Below the pieces are notes generated by a model. That model had not been told where the DNA came from. It saw only the letters and a program-made list of their open reading frames with translations, and searched no databases. A stretch of 64,000 nucleotides of DNA from Phytophthora sp. 'mugwort' (lineage: Eukaryota > Oomycota > Peronosporomycetes > Peronosporales > Peronosporaceae): assembly GCA_033558025.1 (NCBI GenBank), contig JAUCEF010000009.1, positions 1,488,001-1,552,000 of the forward strand. Reading direction: 5' to 3'. Positions 11,315 to 22,427 of the stretch are shown here, one piece after another; positions within the stretch are counted from its first letter, which is position 1, and each line of letters opens with the position of its first letter. Both the position numbers and the translations under genes were made by a program.

Positions 11315-13459
11315 ATGGTATCCAACGTGTCCGCTTCCCCCATGAACGTGATCGAGAAGATCCTGTGCCACCACGCCGTAGGCCTCCAAGAGCCTTTCGT
11401 GCGCGTGGGCGACGTGCTGTGCGTCAAGGCGGACTGGACCATCGCCAGCGAGCTGACGTTCCAGGCCATGGACACTATGCACGCGGCTATTGGGCGGCCG
11501 CCGCTACACCGGCCCGACCGCTTCTGGCTGGCGCTGGACCACACGGTGGACCCGCGCGTAAACCACCAGCCCAAGCAGAAGGCGCTCATAGAGATGTCCA
11601 CCGCCTTCGCTAAGACCCACGGACTCACAGACTTCCAGCCGGCCAACACCACCATCATGCACACCGAGTTCGCCCGCAAGCGCGCACAGCCAGGCCAGAT
11701 CGTTATCGGTGCCGACAGCCACACTTGCAGTGCCGGCGGCATGGGTGCGTTTGCCGCCGGCCTCGGTGCCGGTGACGTCGTCATGCCGCTGGTCACGGGT
11801 CAGACGTGGTTCAAGGTGCCCGAGGTGTGCTATATTGAATTTGTGGGCGCCCCGCGCTTCGGCATTGGCGGCAAGGACGTCATTCTCCACATTCTCGGGG
11901 AGCTGAAGCGCAACACCGTTGCCTTTGAGCGCGCCGTGTATTACGGCGGCTCGGGGCTCAAGTACCTCTCAGACGACGCCCGATTTGCCGTCGCCAACAT
12001 GAGCACCGAGTTCGGCGGCATTGCCGGCGTCTTCCAAGCCGACGCCATCACCCAGCGCGTGCTCGAGGGACGCGAGTCGCACTTTGATGAAGCTCTGTTC
12101 TTTGAACCCGACGAGGGATGCAACTATGCTGCTCACCATGTGATTAACTTGGCCGATGTGAAGCCACTGATTGCCCTGTACCCGTCACCAGACAACTGTG
12201 TAAGTGTCCCGGAGAAGATCGGCATGAAGCTTGATGGATGCTTCATTGGCGCGTGCACGACGACGCAGGAGGATTTGATTCTCGGTGCTATGGTGCTGCA
12301 GCAAGCGATGCTGGAGGGCAAACGTCCATCAGCGAACGGCAAGCGTCGCGTCACCCCCGGCAGTTTGGAGATCATTGACCGTCTGAAGGAGCTGGGTCTC
12401 ATCCGCATCTACGAAGAAGCTGGCTTCACCGTCGGCGTGCCGAGCTGCAGTTTCTGCGTCGGTATTGGTGCCGATGTGGCCGGCGACGGCGAGGTGTGGC
12501 TTTCCAGCCAGAACCGCAACTTCCGCAACCGCATGGGCAGGGGCTCCATTGGTAACCTGAGTTCGGCTGCTGTGGTCGCTGCCTCCAGCTTTGACATGGA
12601 AGTGGTGGACCCGCTGCCATATCTGGACAAGATCAACAAGGACGACTTTGACCGCTACCGCAACTGGGTGGAGCCCGATGCTTCCACGCCGTCTCCGGCC
12701 AAGACGACAAAGTCATACACTGTGACCGAGCCCACACCGGCCCTGGCCTCGGGTGATGTGGAGGAGGGCGTCCAACAGGCCAAGGAGCAGGCCGCTGTTG
12801 CCAAGCTGGAGGCTGCCCTGCCGCCCAAATTCAGCGGTAAAGTGCAGAAGTTCGGCGACAACATCGATACGGACGCCGTGATCCCGGCTCAATTTATGGG
12901 TCTGAACAAATCGTCGCCGCTGTGGCCCGCCGAGTGCGAGACGGAGCTGGACGTTCTTGCTGCCAAGTCGTTCGCTTACGTGCGCCCCGAGTTCCCGCAA
13001 AAGGTCAAAGAAGGTTTCAACATTATTGTAGCCGGCACGGCTTTCGGTAGCGGTTCTTCTCGTGAGGAGGCCGCGATCTGCCTTAAGGCTGTGGGCGTGC
13101 AAGCCGTGATTGCCAAGTCGTTCGCTTACATTTACGCTCGTAACCAGCCCAACAATGCTCTGTTGGGTATTGTCGTGACGGACGAGAAGTTCCACGAGCT
13201 GGCGGCTGAGGGTGAGGAGGTGACTGTGGACCTGCGCAATCGAATGGTGAGCGTGAAGGACCATCAGGTGGCCTTCTCGTTGACACAGCTGGAGGAGGCG
13301 TTCCTTAACGGTGGCGGTCTTAAGACCCTGTTCAAACAGCACAAGGCGGACCTGTTCCGTGCCGCGATGCATGGCAAGGCTCCGAGCGTGATCTCTTCGA
13401 GCGGTGTTGGCTGCGGCGACAGTTGCAGTGGCGATGTGGCGTCCACCCCGCCGTGGTAG
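11315..13459 (+). CDS. Aconitase-superfamily hydro-lyase, fused large and small subunit (isopropylmalate/homoaconitase-like)
   Basis: Intronless 714-codon gene, GC-rich and clearly distinct from its surroundings. The ATG at 11315 is the first in frame after an upstream stop. The N-terminal two thirds is the Fe-S domain with DSHTC, and cluster ligands Cys314 (GACTTTQEDL) and Cys378/Cys381 (SCSFC). A linker of about 60 residues rich in Ala, Glu and Thr leads to the swivel domain with FGDNIDTDAVIP and GSGSSREEA, the form seen in 3-isopropylmalate dehydratase and homoaconitase small subunits. The likely reaction is hydroxyl migration via dehydration and rehydration of a malate-type acid. The substrate is unsettled because the usual CTNxR around the first ligand is CTTTQ. 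Oomycetes make lysine by the diaminopimelate route, so a leucine-pathway or specialised role is more likely than homoaconitase. No mitochondrial presequence is evident. Confidence 0.85.
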   Translation: MVSNVSASPMNVIEKILCHHAVGLQEPFVRVGDVLCVKADWTIASELTFQAMDTMHAAIGRPPLHRPDRFWLALDHTVDPRVNHQPKQKALIEMSTAFAKTHGLTDFQPANTTIMHTEFARKRAQPGQIVIGADSHTCSAGGMGAFAAGLGAGDVVMPLVTGQTWFKVPEVCYIEFVGAPRFGIGGKDVILHILGELKRNTVAFERAVYYGGSGLKYLSDDARFAVANMSTEFGGIAGVFQADAITQRVLEGRESHFDEALFFEPDEGCNYAAHHVINLADVKPLIALYPSPDNCVSVPEKIGMKLDGCFIGACTTTQEDLILGAMVLQQAMLEGKRPSANGKRRVTPGSLEIIDRLKELGLIRIYEEAGFTVGVPSCSFCVGIGADVAGDGEVWLSSQNRNFRNRMGRGSIGNLSSAAVVAASSFDMEVVDPLPYLDKINKDDFDRYRNWVEPDASTPSPAKTTKSYTVTEPTPALASGDVEEGVQQAKEQAAVAKLEAALPPKFSGKVQKFGDNIDTDAVIPAQFMGLNKSSPLWPAECETELDVLAAKSFAYVRPEFPQKVKEGFNIIVAGTAFGSGSSREEAAICLKAVGVQAVIAKSFAYIYARNQPNNALLGIVVTDEKFHELAAEGEEVTVDLRNRMVSVKDHQVAFSLTQLEEAFLNGGGLKTLFKQHKADLFRAAMHGKAPSVISSSGVGCGDSCSGDVASTPPW

Positions 13460-13964
13460 GCAGTATGTGCAAAAAATGATAATCAAAAACTGCGTGTGTC
13501 TTCACTTAATGTTGCTGAGTTAACAACGTTGGATGAACCGTCGGAGAGAAGCCTCTTGCAATGGTTGGAATAGCGGCAACTAGGTATGTTTGACTTGGAA
13601 AACGAGAACTGTTCTTGGCTCGGATGGGAGTTCTCTGGATTTTGGCACGTGTTGCTGCTCCAGACTATAAAATATGAGACGAGTTTATTGTTCCAGATTG
13701 GTCCCCGAGTCGATCCAAACTATGCCTATTAATCCCGACTGCTACCAGACTGGTCCCCGATACGATAGAGCGAGTTAAGACATAGGAGTGGGCTCCGGTA
13801 TACGCGTCCGGTTAATATGTTTCAGATGTGGGATGGCTGAATTGTTGTCTTAGGGCGCCGAAACTGTAAGGCTCGAAATTAGTTGCGTTGTATGGTTCAT
13901 TATTTGAACTCAACATATCTGAGATGTCCCACATGTTTTGCTAGATAGTACCACCGAGTATTTG
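13460..13964. other. Intergenic with short imperfect repeat
   Basis: No gene. The phrase CCAGA[T/C]TGGTCCCCGA occurs twice (about 13694 and 13742) on the plus strand. Confidence 0.4.
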
Positions 13965-14570
13965 TCAATGAGCGAGACCACACAACGTTTTCGTAAGAAG
14001 AAAATGATTGTATGTATTGACCGATCTAGTAGCACAGGTTAAGCACCTGTATCGAAGGTATTGTAGTATCTTTCTGTCTACGTGGCCGAACGTTGGTGCT
14101 CCGGTAAGGTGTTCGAATCCCAGCAGGACGTAAATGCCACAACTGTAGTTGTCAGTGTGGATCCCTACATCTGTGACGTACTCTTGTATCTCGCAGCGTA
14201 CACCTGGTAAAACGACTCGAAACAACCCTGATAGCTTCTCGACTACAGATCGAATGTAAGTCGCATATTTCGAGTTCATCGGGTCGTAGAAGTTAAAGTA
14301 CACGTGCTCCGGCGTGAATTTAATCATGATACTACACCAATGATTCGCATTTCAGTTTACAGGAATGAGGACAAATTCGTTGGAAGTAGATGCTAAGATT
14401 TTTGTATCCCCTCGGTGTCGATCGTGATTTCTCCATTAAGGACAACGCCTAACGCGGATGGATCCACGAGTGTGATACGGCGATCAAATCCAAACAAATT
14501 ATTCGCTACGGTCATCATTGTATCGTCTCCTAGACAGCCTCTAGCAGCGAGGTCCAAATAATATATCTGC
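13965..14570 (-). pseudogene. Ulp1-like C48 peptidase domain of the MULE
   Basis: Two blocks: 14570 to about 14400 (LDLAARGCLGDD, then DRRITLVDPS), and 14327-13965 with FNFYDPMN (catalytic Asp), EIQEY and DNYSCGIYVLL (nucleophile Cys in the CG motif). The catalytic His region falls in the frame-broken gap. The fold is that of SUMO-deconjugating proteases, but element-borne copies have unknown substrates. Confidence 0.65.
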
Positions 14571-16591
14571 AAAGCAACAAATGTTAGAAAAGCAATGCAA
14601 TCATCAAACTAATAATTTGGCTTACCTTATCACGCGATAGGGGGCTGGTCTTTATCTTTGAAGGCATCTCATCATTGTACACGACCATGAAGTGCACAGG
14701 AAGCTGAATAGTATAATAAATCATGCGAAGCCATTCTAATGCTGTTTCCATAATTGTCACAGCTTTCATCGCACGATGCCAATTTTTCATAATCATCAGT
14801 GTCGACGTGCTAAATATCCCGACTCCGGGTATTTCGACTGCCACATCTTTCTCTGCTAGGCCCGGGGATTTTCGTTTGGAGTGCGGTAACCTTCGCATCG
14901 CAACGCTCAATGTACTTCTTAGTGATGATACGCTGAAACTCATCTGGTGTGATCAAGAGTTTTGATGCAGGTAATCCAGATATTTTGTGTGCTATCGGCG
15001 GCTTGAGCTTGTCTTCAAGCCAAATTCCTGGAATTGATGTAGTGATTGTGCAGTAGTGTACGTTTCCTGACCGCTCAAGGCTGAATCAACGGAAGCTAGA
15101 CTCATATTCATGCTATGCTGGTCGGAATCCACTCTTGTCATCTGAATTGCTTTGCTCAGCTTTTTCTTTTTTGATTTGAGTTGTGTTTTGGCCGACCACG
15201 AGCACGTGCTGGCGAAATTACCTCAAACTCGTCGTCTAGTGGCTCTAATGGAGCCAGCGTTGGCTCACTATTGAACGGCTTGCAGTGTCGTCATGTGTAT
15301 CGGTTAAATTATACACGTGCGTGTTCGTATCGTCGCAATACGGGAGTGTATGTTGACTAGCATTGAAAAATATTGTTTTTTCCGCGGTACCACTTTCAGG
15401 ACGACCGGCTGGCTGTTCGTCGCTAGGTTGAGAACCCATATTCATATCGACATCGCTAAATATTTCTTCAAGGCTGTAATCAATAGCAGAATCAAATAGT
15501 AGCGATCCTGAGTTGTCTTTACTTGTATCATGTTCTTCTATGATTGGCGATGGAGTTGTTTCGCCATTACAATGTGAGAGGTTGACTGTAAGACATTGGA
15601 TAAGTGCGTCGAATTGTTTAGCTTCGATCACCGCACGTACTCGCTTGAGTGCCATCAAAGCTCTGTTATACTCAGCCATTCCTAAGTCACTCAAGTTACT
15701 AGCAATATCGCTTATAACATCCCGGGCTTCTCGAATTTCCGGCTTGAATCCCAGGGTGTTGATCTCGAAATGGCGATTATGTTGCCAATACGAAAAGGAG
15801 TTTCTGGAAGAGGAAGATTCGATGAGGAGGAACGTGGCGTGGATAACAACCACCGCGGATGTAGTAGTTTGACTGGTATGATAGTGTCTAGCTTCATATC
15901 TCTGCGTACAAAAAATATGTGGCGACACGGCAACAGTCTTGTCGTCATGAACAGGCAGGAGCACTGCCAGGTTGCTTTCCGAATTGAATATTCTGCGTTT
16001 GGTTCATCCAATATGTTAATATGTTTCTCAGTATTGACGATGAGAATCACACCAGGAAAGGCTTCATAGTATCGGTAGGAGCCTCGGCTTATAGCATGTG
16101 TGTACTGCTCATTAATAAGCTCGCATGCGTGCTCGCTCACTAAATTTGCCACGACAGACATTTCTGCGTCATAGCCGCTGTGCTGAACAACAGTCCATTT
16201 GTGCGCCAGGCCGTCTATACTGTTCTGCGCGAGATTGGTACATCATAATAGCTGCTACACATTCGTCGAGGCCCATACTCGAGTTCACGACATCTTTGAT
16301 TTGTTTCCATGATGCCTCCAATCGGTTGTTCGTGTTATTCCCTAATGTGACTACATTTGTCTCGTGTAGGAACACCAAAGGTCTCTACAATTATCCCAAT
16401 TGCGCAAGAAGTACTGCTCGAAAGGATGAATTCGGTCTACTTCTGCTCCAACAGAGCTGTTATTTTCACAGCTGAAACTCGGATGATTCCCATTCCCCAC
16501 CTCAATCAAATGCGTCATATACTCTTGATGTCACTTGTCCTGTTCACTCTTTGCGTAGACAGACGATGACGTCACGTAATTGATCCTTCTG

Positions 16592-16969
16592 TCAGGTAGT
16601 AAAACGATAGGTACCGCTAGGAATCTCTTCGCTGAGGTACTTAATTACATGAAACTGGCACAGAAGTATTCTTGCATTCGGAAGGGATGTCTGGAGCACC
16701 GACATCTCTGTAAAATCTTTATCAATAATCACACATTGAATTCGCGACCAAGCACGATTGTTAAGTTTGAGCTCCTCGATTGTAGTCAGCAACGTTTCCG
16801 AGCGCTCGTTTTTAAGCAGTGCATGCTGCATAAATTGTCCTTTGCCGAAGACAACATGCACCATGAAAGAAAATACCTTGCTCTTGGATTCATTTGTTCT
16901 ATGCGTAGCATCTATCAAGAGGACCTCAGAGAAACGTGAAAACATATCTCGCATCCAATTAGTCTGCAT
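16592..16969 (-). pseudogene. MULE transposase DDE core
   Basis: Open segment of 125 codons holding LLIDATHRTNE (first catalytic Asp), VIIDKDF (second) and LCQFHVIKYL, the signature order of the MULE transposase domain. It belongs to the element at 13965-18320. Confidence 0.8.
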
Positions 16970-18359
16970 CGTTAGGCACGTTGCGACTTTCTACTCGAGG
17001 CATCACAGAAAACAAAGTTTAGTAACAGCGACCACAAATAGCAAACGATGATAGCATACCCTGTTGTTGACAGTATCGGTAGAAATTCTGGCGATGTTAC
17101 CAGGCTTCTCGCTGAACTCCTTCATCCAGCGCTTCACTCTCTCCACTCTTGTCGTATTCGCAAACGTTTTCAACTTTATTGTCTGGATCAAATGGTGAAC
17201 GTCACGGCCCGTAGGTATTCAGTCGGAGTGCTCAAGGATATACTGGTGGATTGTTTTCGCTTTTGCCCCAGCTTTCTGCAAAATATTAACTGTCCCACGA
17301 TTCAGGAGGGATCGCGAGTCTGTTTTGGGGGTAGCCGTCGAACGTCTTCTTACGTACAGTGTGGTTATGTTGTAACATCGTTTTTTTGGTAAAACACACA
17401 ATTCACCGTGGATTCTCCTTCCCTACGAGCTGAACACATGCGTTAATCTGTAAGCATCGTCACAAGTATTAGTGTCAAGAAGGGTTAGTCGGTATGTGTT
17501 CCAGACCAAGGTTCCTGAAAGCGACACCAGTTCCAGACTAAAAAAACTAACTTGGGCAGGACATCCAATTCGACAGCTTCCCTGACGCTGTCGCTTGCCT
17601 TTGCCCCTGGGCTTGTACATTCCCGCGTGTTTGCACTCAGGTTGCTTGGAATATTGCTGAAATGACCCTGGAACTAGTTTTGATGGGTTCTTAACTTTTT
17701 TGTTGCGTGCAACTACCAACTTGTTCGTCCTCGACCGAAAACTCTGCACAACGACCTACGAGTTAGCTATAGACGAGTTAGCAAGAGATATAACAGAAAG
17801 CTGCACCTAGAAGGTTCTTGTCTGATACGCCTCCATGTACAAATGAAATTCAAGCCAAGAGCTGAATTGACTCTTTTCCAGATCTGGCCCGATATGTCCC
17901 GGAGCTACTGCGCTCGAGGAAGCAGCAACTGGGCCACTACCATCCCTAGTTTGTGCAGGCGTTTTGGGCTTGCTCCTCCCGAAGACCCGGCGACGACGTC
18001 TCTGACGCTTCGTACCACGAACTACCATTAGCACTGTAGTCTTCATCGGTCTCGTCGGACTCTCCTGTGTGGCTTTGTCTTCAATACTCCCCAGAGTCCC
18101 CAGATTGTCTCTATTACCCGTATCGTGCGTTGAACGCTTTCTCCCACCTACGCATTCCATCCGAGCCGTCGTCCACGAATGCCGCTCTGTTTCCACCGCT
18201 AGTGGTTGTGGTCCGTTTTGAAAGTATTCCAGGCGACCAGCGTATAGCGTATACGATATAAATTTGCAGGTCGAGTTGCAAAGGTTGGTTAGGTAGAGGA
18301 ATATCCAGGTGGTTTCCAATCTGGAGCAGCAACCACTCTCCTGGATTTTTATTAGGGCG

Positions 18360-18418
18360 ACGCTTCATAAATAATAATGCCATAATCGGGGAGCACACTG
18401 TCAATATCTTGGGATGAT
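18360..18418 (+). repeat. 55-60 bp direct repeat, copy 1
   Basis: GACGCTTCATAAATAA, then CATAATCG-GGAGC-CACTG-CAATATCTTG; matches 18783-18840 in the same orientation. May be a relic of a transposon end. Confidence 0.6.
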
Positions 18419-18782
18419 TGGTCGGATAGGACAAACAAGCAATAATATTCTCGATAACTTGTGGTTTGAATGAACATACTTAATTACACATCTTTTTCGT
18501 GTCCCTCCGAGGACATGCCGAACCGTCTCAGTTTCCGATCGTCATATTCATCATACAGGGCCCGAAAATAGCATTTTCAATATCGATAACAATATTTCAG
18601 AAATATCAGTAAATTATGCATTTCGTCAGACAGATGATCTATGTCATAGATCACGAAGGGATATTTATTTCTGGACGAATGACTGAAACTGAAAAGTATG
18701 GCATTATTTATGTCAACTGGTCCGCCCATGCCACAATTAATCGTGTGACTTTCGAAATCTTTGTCATTTATTTATTTCAGAT

Positions 18783-18840
18783 AAGACGCTTCATAAATAA
18801 AAAAAACATAATCGTGGAGCCCACTGCCAATATCTTGCCG
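18783..18840 (+). repeat. 55-60 bp direct repeat, copy 2
   Basis: Second copy of the repeat at 18360-18418, about 420 bp downstream and just upstream of the dynein gene. Its last part, TCAATATCTTGCCGGG-like, occurs once more at about 18866-18881. Confidence 0.6.
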
Positions 18841-18931
18841 GGAAAATTCATATGCAAGTTAGTAGTCAATATCTTGCCGGGACGTGAAAGGGCGCGAGTA
18901 TTGACGCACTCGCCCCGCGTTCGCAGTCAAC

Positions 18932-20957
18932 ATGTTCCAGGACGTGACACTGGGCAGTGCACAATTCAAGGCCAAACACACCAGACAGGTAGCGGAGATC
19001 TGTGTTCAAACAGTTGAAATCGAGGTGTTCGAGTGTGAAGCCCAGACGGAGAATGAGATCGCTTCGAGCTCCACGCAAACGGGTCGAGCGCCACAAGCAC
19101 CGACCAAAGGCAAGGGGAAAGATGCAGTCGCCGACACACAGGAAGAGGATCAACGACGACTAGCTGAGTGTCTGCAGAATGTCGGAGACCTCATGCTCCA
19201 AGAAATGGCTAAGAACGGAACCACCAGCTCCTGTTTCAGTGGTACCGTGACCTTTTTTGCTGTTTCTGCGGATGATCTGCTGAGAGTTCTTGGTACTGAT
19301 AATCGTCCATGTCGATACAGGATTGGAGCGATACTTAGAGGAGTCGGAGGAGAAAGATATCACGAAACTCTTTCGATTGCAATTCGACTACGACGCGTAT
19401 CTCCAGTCGCCACAAGGAACTGCAACTGGAACTACTTCTTCCTTAAGACTTTCTTGCACCGGTGTGTCGTGGAATGCCACAGGATCGATCATTGCTGTGG
19501 CGTATGGACGCTTCGACCACTCCGGATGGTGCAACTATCGTTCCGCGCTCTGCTTGTGGAACGTTTTCCAGAGCGACCTCAATCAACAAAAGCCTTCACT
19601 TGTGCTGGAAACTTCGGTGGGTTCTCTATCGAATTAATTGTTTTTGCCTGACAATGCTGACGTAAACTCGTGACTGCGTCTAACAGAGTGGACTCATGTG
19701 CGTCGCCTTCCACCCGCAAAACCCATCGGTGGTCGCCGCTGGTTCCTTCAATGGAGAAATCTTCGTCTGGGATATGGAACCGGCCGAGTACAAATTCTAC
19801 TCATCAGGCATAGGAGATTACTTCCACCGCGAGCCCGTGACGAAAGTTGCTTGGGTTTACGACATCCAAACCGCGGAATATAACGTACGAACCCGACTTG
19901 CGTCAACCTCTTCACTGACTCGCTAATACTTCGTCTTTTGATGCAGATTGCCAGTGTAAGCGGCGACGGCAAAATCCTCTTCTGGCGAGTCAAAGACAAG
20001 CTCGCCTTCCCCGTTGAGGGTTACGTCATGCACCTGCCACAAGGCACGGGAAGCGTCGTCGGTAGTAAAAGCAACAACGAGGAGACTCGGTCCCCAGTGA
20101 TTGGAGGTAAAGCATTGGCCTTCAGTAGCACTGACAAGGCTAGCCGCGCTTTTGTCATTGGCTCGGAGGGCGGAGTCGTCGCTCGATGCTTCGCCAAAGC
20201 TACTGCAACTGTCCGATCATCGGACTTTAAAGGTGACAAAAAGTGGACAGCCACAGCAGCGCGACTTGTGAGCAAACTCCCAGCGTCCAAGATCCCTGCT
20301 GCACGTCGGCAAGTGGAGGCGTACGCATCCGCTAAACGCAGCAAGGAAGTGACGCTTGCAACGGTATATGAAGCCAGACTGGACCCAGCAACGATCTTCC
20401 CGAACGCAATGGACTTTGTCTTTGAGGCTCATACTGCCCCCGTGTACGACGCGAGCTTCTCACCTTTCCGAAAGAGTATTTTCCTCACTGCATCTGCAGA
20501 TGGAACCACGCGAGTGTACTCGACAATGCAACGCGAACTGCTGCTCTCGCTCGAGGTATCACCATCATCAGCGTATCTCTATGCTGCACAATGGTCTCGC
20601 ACACGCCCGATGGTGTTCGCTGCCGCCAGTGAAGATGGAAACATCTACGTCTTTGACCTAAAAGTCGACCGGGTGAGTCCTGTGCTCGTTCTAAGCGGCA
20701 AAGACCCAGCTACTGGTTCTGCTGCAGGTTCAACCACTGCATCGTCGTCATCAGGAACCGCATCAAACACTACAACAGCCTCAAAGACAACACTTGCAGC
20801 TCCGATGTTCGCCTTGGACTTTAACCCACGACAGCGCAACTTCCTCGCCGCTGGAGACGCTGATGGCGTCGTGCACATCTGGAAGCTTTCGTGGCAGCTC
20901 GCCAACTTCCAAGCAGGCGAAGGAGAGTTGCTGGAAGCACTCGAGCTCAGTAACTAG
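18932..20957 (+). CDS. WDR34: WDR34-like cytoplasmic dynein-2 intermediate chain
   Basis: Four exons, 18932-19241, 19321-19616, 19687-19884 and 19947-20957, give 604 codons with consistent phases; introns are 79, 70 and 62 nt with GT-AG ends. The first intron could start 3 nt earlier. The N-terminus is acidic and has three Gln-Thr motifs (CVQT at 24-27, EAQT at 36-39, STQT at 47-50), the last fitting the LC8 light-chain binding consensus. The rest is a WD40 propeller, for example VSWNATGSIIAVAYG, CVAFHPQNPSVVAAGSF followed by GEIFVWD, DASFSPFRKSIFLTASADG and FALDFNPRQRNFLAAGDADG. The subunit belongs to the retrograde intraflagellar transport motor, which fits a species with flagellated zoospores. 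The stop lies 240 bp from the convergent capping-protein gene. Confidence 0.9.
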
Positions 20958-21197
20958 GCTTCAAATCAGAATTAATCAATATCCATGTCAAAAAGTATTC
21001 GTACCCACGTGTCATGTTGCGCTTTACGCATGTTTTCTTTATTGTTTTGCAACTTTTTTTTCGAAATGCCCAAAACTTTGGCCTTCCTTCTCGCTGTCTT
21101 TACTTGCGACCAAGATCCTTGGCCGTGCGGTGGGCATGCACACTCCACTCCATCTTCGTCTGCGTCACTGTGCTCGACATCATAATTACAGAAAACA

Positions 21198-22321
21198 TCA
21201 GCAATAAATGGTAAGCACTACTGGGTCCGAACACGCCACGAGTTGCATCGAGACAAACGTACCAGGCATCACGCGACGCATTTCCTTGAACGTCTCCTCG
21301 GACATGTTAATGTACATGTCCTCGAGGTTGGTCTGCAGATCGTCCTCTGCCTCCTTCATGACACGCAGGATGGCATCACCCAGACCACCTGGACGCTGAA
21401 TCGTGATTTTTTCTTCCACTTCCTTGGAGCTTTGCAGCTGCAAATTGCCATTCTCGAAGTAGTGCACGTGCAGCTGGATGGCGCCCTTGACTGTGGCCGG
21501 ATTGGCCGTCAACTCCACCTCCCACCGCGATTTCCAGCGTCCACCCCAGAAATTGCGCAGGTTGATTCGCTCCGTACACAAATTCACCACCAATTTCGTG
21601 CCAACAATATACACACCCGCAGTTCCTCTTAAAAAAAATCGTGACACAAATATTCTCACAACGTCAGTAATCACCTATATATTCCACCTACTCAAGCTAC
21701 TATCAACTCACCCGTGCATATATTCGAATTGCAAGTAAGACTGCAACGCTTTCTGCACCTCCTGACTGCAAGTAACATCGTCAGATAGAGATCTTTTGTA
21801 CAAGAGACAGTATAATATATATATATATCCCCACCGCTCCTTCTCGAACTCCGTGATTCTGGCCTCGGGCATCTCAGCGACATCATCCGGTACAACTTGC
21901 TGCTTGATGTGATCGAAGCCGAGTACGCGGTTGCCGATGGGGTCCACGTAGTGCGCCGCGTCCACTTCTCCATCTTCACAGATCAAGATCTGTGATGCAA
22001 AGGGTATCAAATTATCGGTATCAGAGCCTGAGCCTCACTCTACTACCTCCTCTATACAATGATACGTATTTGCATCAGTTAGGTCTGCAGACTCGCCTTG
22101 TAGTCCGCGTCCGGCACGTCTACAGGCAGGAAGTTCTTGACGTTGTACGCGTGAAGTGCCCCCCGCAGCGCCGCATCCGGCAACAAAGACGCCGGCACAA
22201 GCTTAGCTACGTCGCGCAACACCTCGTGGACCTGTCCGGGTGGACTGGCCAGCAGGAACCGCTGCGCGATCTGCAGCTTCTCCTCATCCGAAGCTTCCTC
22301 GTACGCATACTCCTCCGCCAT
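21198..22321 (-). CDS. CAPZA: F-actin capping protein subunit alpha
   Basis: Four exons on the minus strand: 22321-22097, 21989-21835, 21765-21712 and 21627-21198, giving 287 codons, the usual family length. Introns are 107, 69 and 84 nt. The first has a GC donor (AAG|GCGAGT) with a normal AG acceptor, required by phase and by alignment to the animal protein (NFLPVDVPDADYK joined to ILICEDGE). The second intron is in frame and would read through if retained. Family marks are FDHIKQQ, NFWGGRWKSRW, VHYFENGNLQL and the C-terminal amphipathic region. With the beta subunit it caps barbed ends of actin filaments in the cytoplasm. It shares a 106-bp divergent promoter region with the RABL3-like gene. 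Confidence 0.92.
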
Positions 22322-22427
22322 GATTGATCTATGATACCACAAAAATGATAATACTAATCTCTGATTGGATGATAATCTATTTCTATATGCCTGTATAATG
22401 ATATATATTATCCGGTATAGGTTGAAA
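22322..22427. promoter_or_regulatory. Short divergent intergenic region (bidirectional promoter)
   Basis: Only 106 bp separate the ATG of the capping-protein gene (minus) from that of the RABL3-like gene (plus). It is strongly AT-rich with several ATATAT runs. It must hold both core promoters or sit inside both 5' UTRs. Confidence 0.6.

Larger units (their letters stand above)
13965..18320 (-). mobile_element. Degenerate Mutator-like element with SWIM finger and Ulp1-like protease
   Basis: Reading the minus strand from right to left the order is: a basic N-terminal region with SWLEFHLYMEAY (about 17810-18150), a FAR1-type DNA-binding region (17423-17749), a conserved linker (17003-17401, one in-frame TGA), the MULE transposase core (16592-16969), a helical region (16169-16378), a SWIM zinc finger (about 15900-15975), a long spacer, and a C48 cysteine protease domain (13965-14570). 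A plausible intron (GTATGC...GAGTAG, about 16993-17057) joins two conserved blocks. Frame changes after the SWIM finger and the internal TGA show it is inactive now. Transposase-protease fusions of this sort are known in plants as Kaonashi/KI-type MULEs. Terminal repeats were not found, so the borders are those of the coding relic. Confidence 0.75.

Noticed and set aside
12713..13486. 257-codon minus-strand frame across the aconitase-like gene
   Set aside because: It mirrors the codon periodicity of the GC-rich plus-strand gene and has no domain; the plus-strand protein is fully explained by a known superfamily.
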